Assembly (NCBI RefSeq): GCF_009917485.1
Contig: NZ_QZDT01000026.1
Location: 1-64,000, forward strand
Reading direction: 5' to 3'
DNA length: 64,000 nt
DNA from: Parablautia muri
GTDB lineage: Bacteria; Bacillota; Clostridia; Lachnospirales; Lachnospiraceae
Part shown: piece by piece, positions 63,740 through 64,000 of the stretch
How the letters are laid out: the number at the start of each line of letters is the position of its first letter
How positions within the stretch are numbered: the first letter of the stretch is position 1
Translations under genes and position numbers: made by a program
Notes under the pieces: model-generated
The model's database searches: none
What the model saw: only the letters and a program-made list of their open reading frames with translations
What the model was told of the DNA's origin: nothing

Positions 63740-64000
63740 TCAAAGATTTTTCTGTGCTTCTTTTTTCAAGGCAGCCTGTCCAATTTCCTTTTCGTAATCG
63801 CCCTTGGCATAGGCTACATTGCACAATGCCTGGAGCATCTTATCTTTTGCCAGTTTCTTCATAACCTCCGCAAGTTCAGCATCCAGAGTGCCACGCTTCA
63901 CATAGCGGTTTATGGTATTCAGCCGCTTCTCATAAATCTGTTTCAGCGGATGATCGTCCGCAAGTTCCCGCTGTTCTCTGCCTTTTAGATTGCCGATCTG
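63740..64000 (-). CDS. C-terminal part of an unknown Lys-rich protein (cut by the window edge)
   Basis: The frame is open to the edge and encodes 86 residues: QIGNLKGREQRELADDHPLK, QIYEKRLNTINRYVKRGTLD and KDMLQALCNVAYAKGD-like text (in full, KDKMLQALCNVAYAKGDYEK), ending KKEAQKNL. It is helical and basic. Such C-termini are seen in conserved proteins of integrative elements, but I cannot name it. Confidence 0.55.
   Translation of the reverse strand, partial: QIGNLKGREQRELADDHPLKQIYEKRLNTINRYVKRGTLDAELAEVMKKLAKDKMLQALCNVAYAKGDYEKEIGQAALKKEAQKNL

Overview
The window looks like a chromosome segment of an anaerobic gut Firmicute of the Lachnospiraceae (Clostridium cluster XIVa) type. The support is low-to-mid GC coding, AGGAGG-type ribosome sites, a CIRCE element, a cobalamin riboswitch, heterodimeric ABC exporters, many MATE pumps and layered serine-recombinase elements. 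No species is claimed. No tRNA, rRNA or CRISPR array was seen.

Layout. (1) 1-15,100 is the decayed end of an integrative element. It has a truncated IS3-type insertion, a sigma-like regulator, a DUF6870-type protein and three overlapping serine-recombinase genes, at least two of them broken. The first recombinase is split by a foreign block of about 9.2 kb (about 2,493-11,715). That block carries stress genes (hsp20, groES, groEL remnant), a LysR regulator, MarR plus MATE, and a two-subunit ABC exporter. (2) 15,474-24,719 holds a D,D-carboxypeptidase, three MATE pumps, a GH13 glucosidase and an AraC regulator. (3) 24,900-31,642 holds a MarR regulator with a His-rich tail driving an ABC exporter pair, an ECF sigma/DUF4179 pair and a VOC protein. 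(4) 32,040-38,850 holds a GH42 beta-galactosidase, a corrinoid adenosyltransferase with a MetH-activation-like protein, a reduced MarR-like protein under the same operator as in (3), a Na/phosphate symporter, and a B12 riboswitch followed only by gene debris. (5) 39,250-42,430 is a degraded patch with HxlR, a Cys/Gly peptide, a SirTM-like sirtuin with an amber stop, and an unknown protein. (6) 42,433-49,961 is an ABC substrate-binding lipoprotein gene split by a 6.47-kb large-serine-recombinase element. The element is bounded by 10-bp direct repeats and inverted inner half-sites, and its cargo is a HelD-like helicase fused to a GH31 N-terminal-type beta-sandwich. (7) 50,067-58,591 is ordinary chromosome: MFS, SPFH/zinc-ribbon proteins, PcrA and an RlmD-type methyltransferase. 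(8) 58,694-64,000 looks like the edge of another accessory element, with a DUF6061-type protein, BlaI/BlaR1 under two operators, a sigma-like protein, a small kinase and a truncated protein.

Themes. Efflux dominates: four MATE pumps, two ABC exporter pairs and one MFS carrier. Palindromic intergenic repeats recur directly upstream of start codons, and several carry paired-base changes that keep the stem. Decay is widespread, through internal deletions, homopolymer frameshifts and four or five in-frame TAG codons. The best candidates for something new are the recombinase element that splits the lipoprotein gene, the helicase/GH31 fusion inside it, and the repeat families that sit at ribosome-binding sites.
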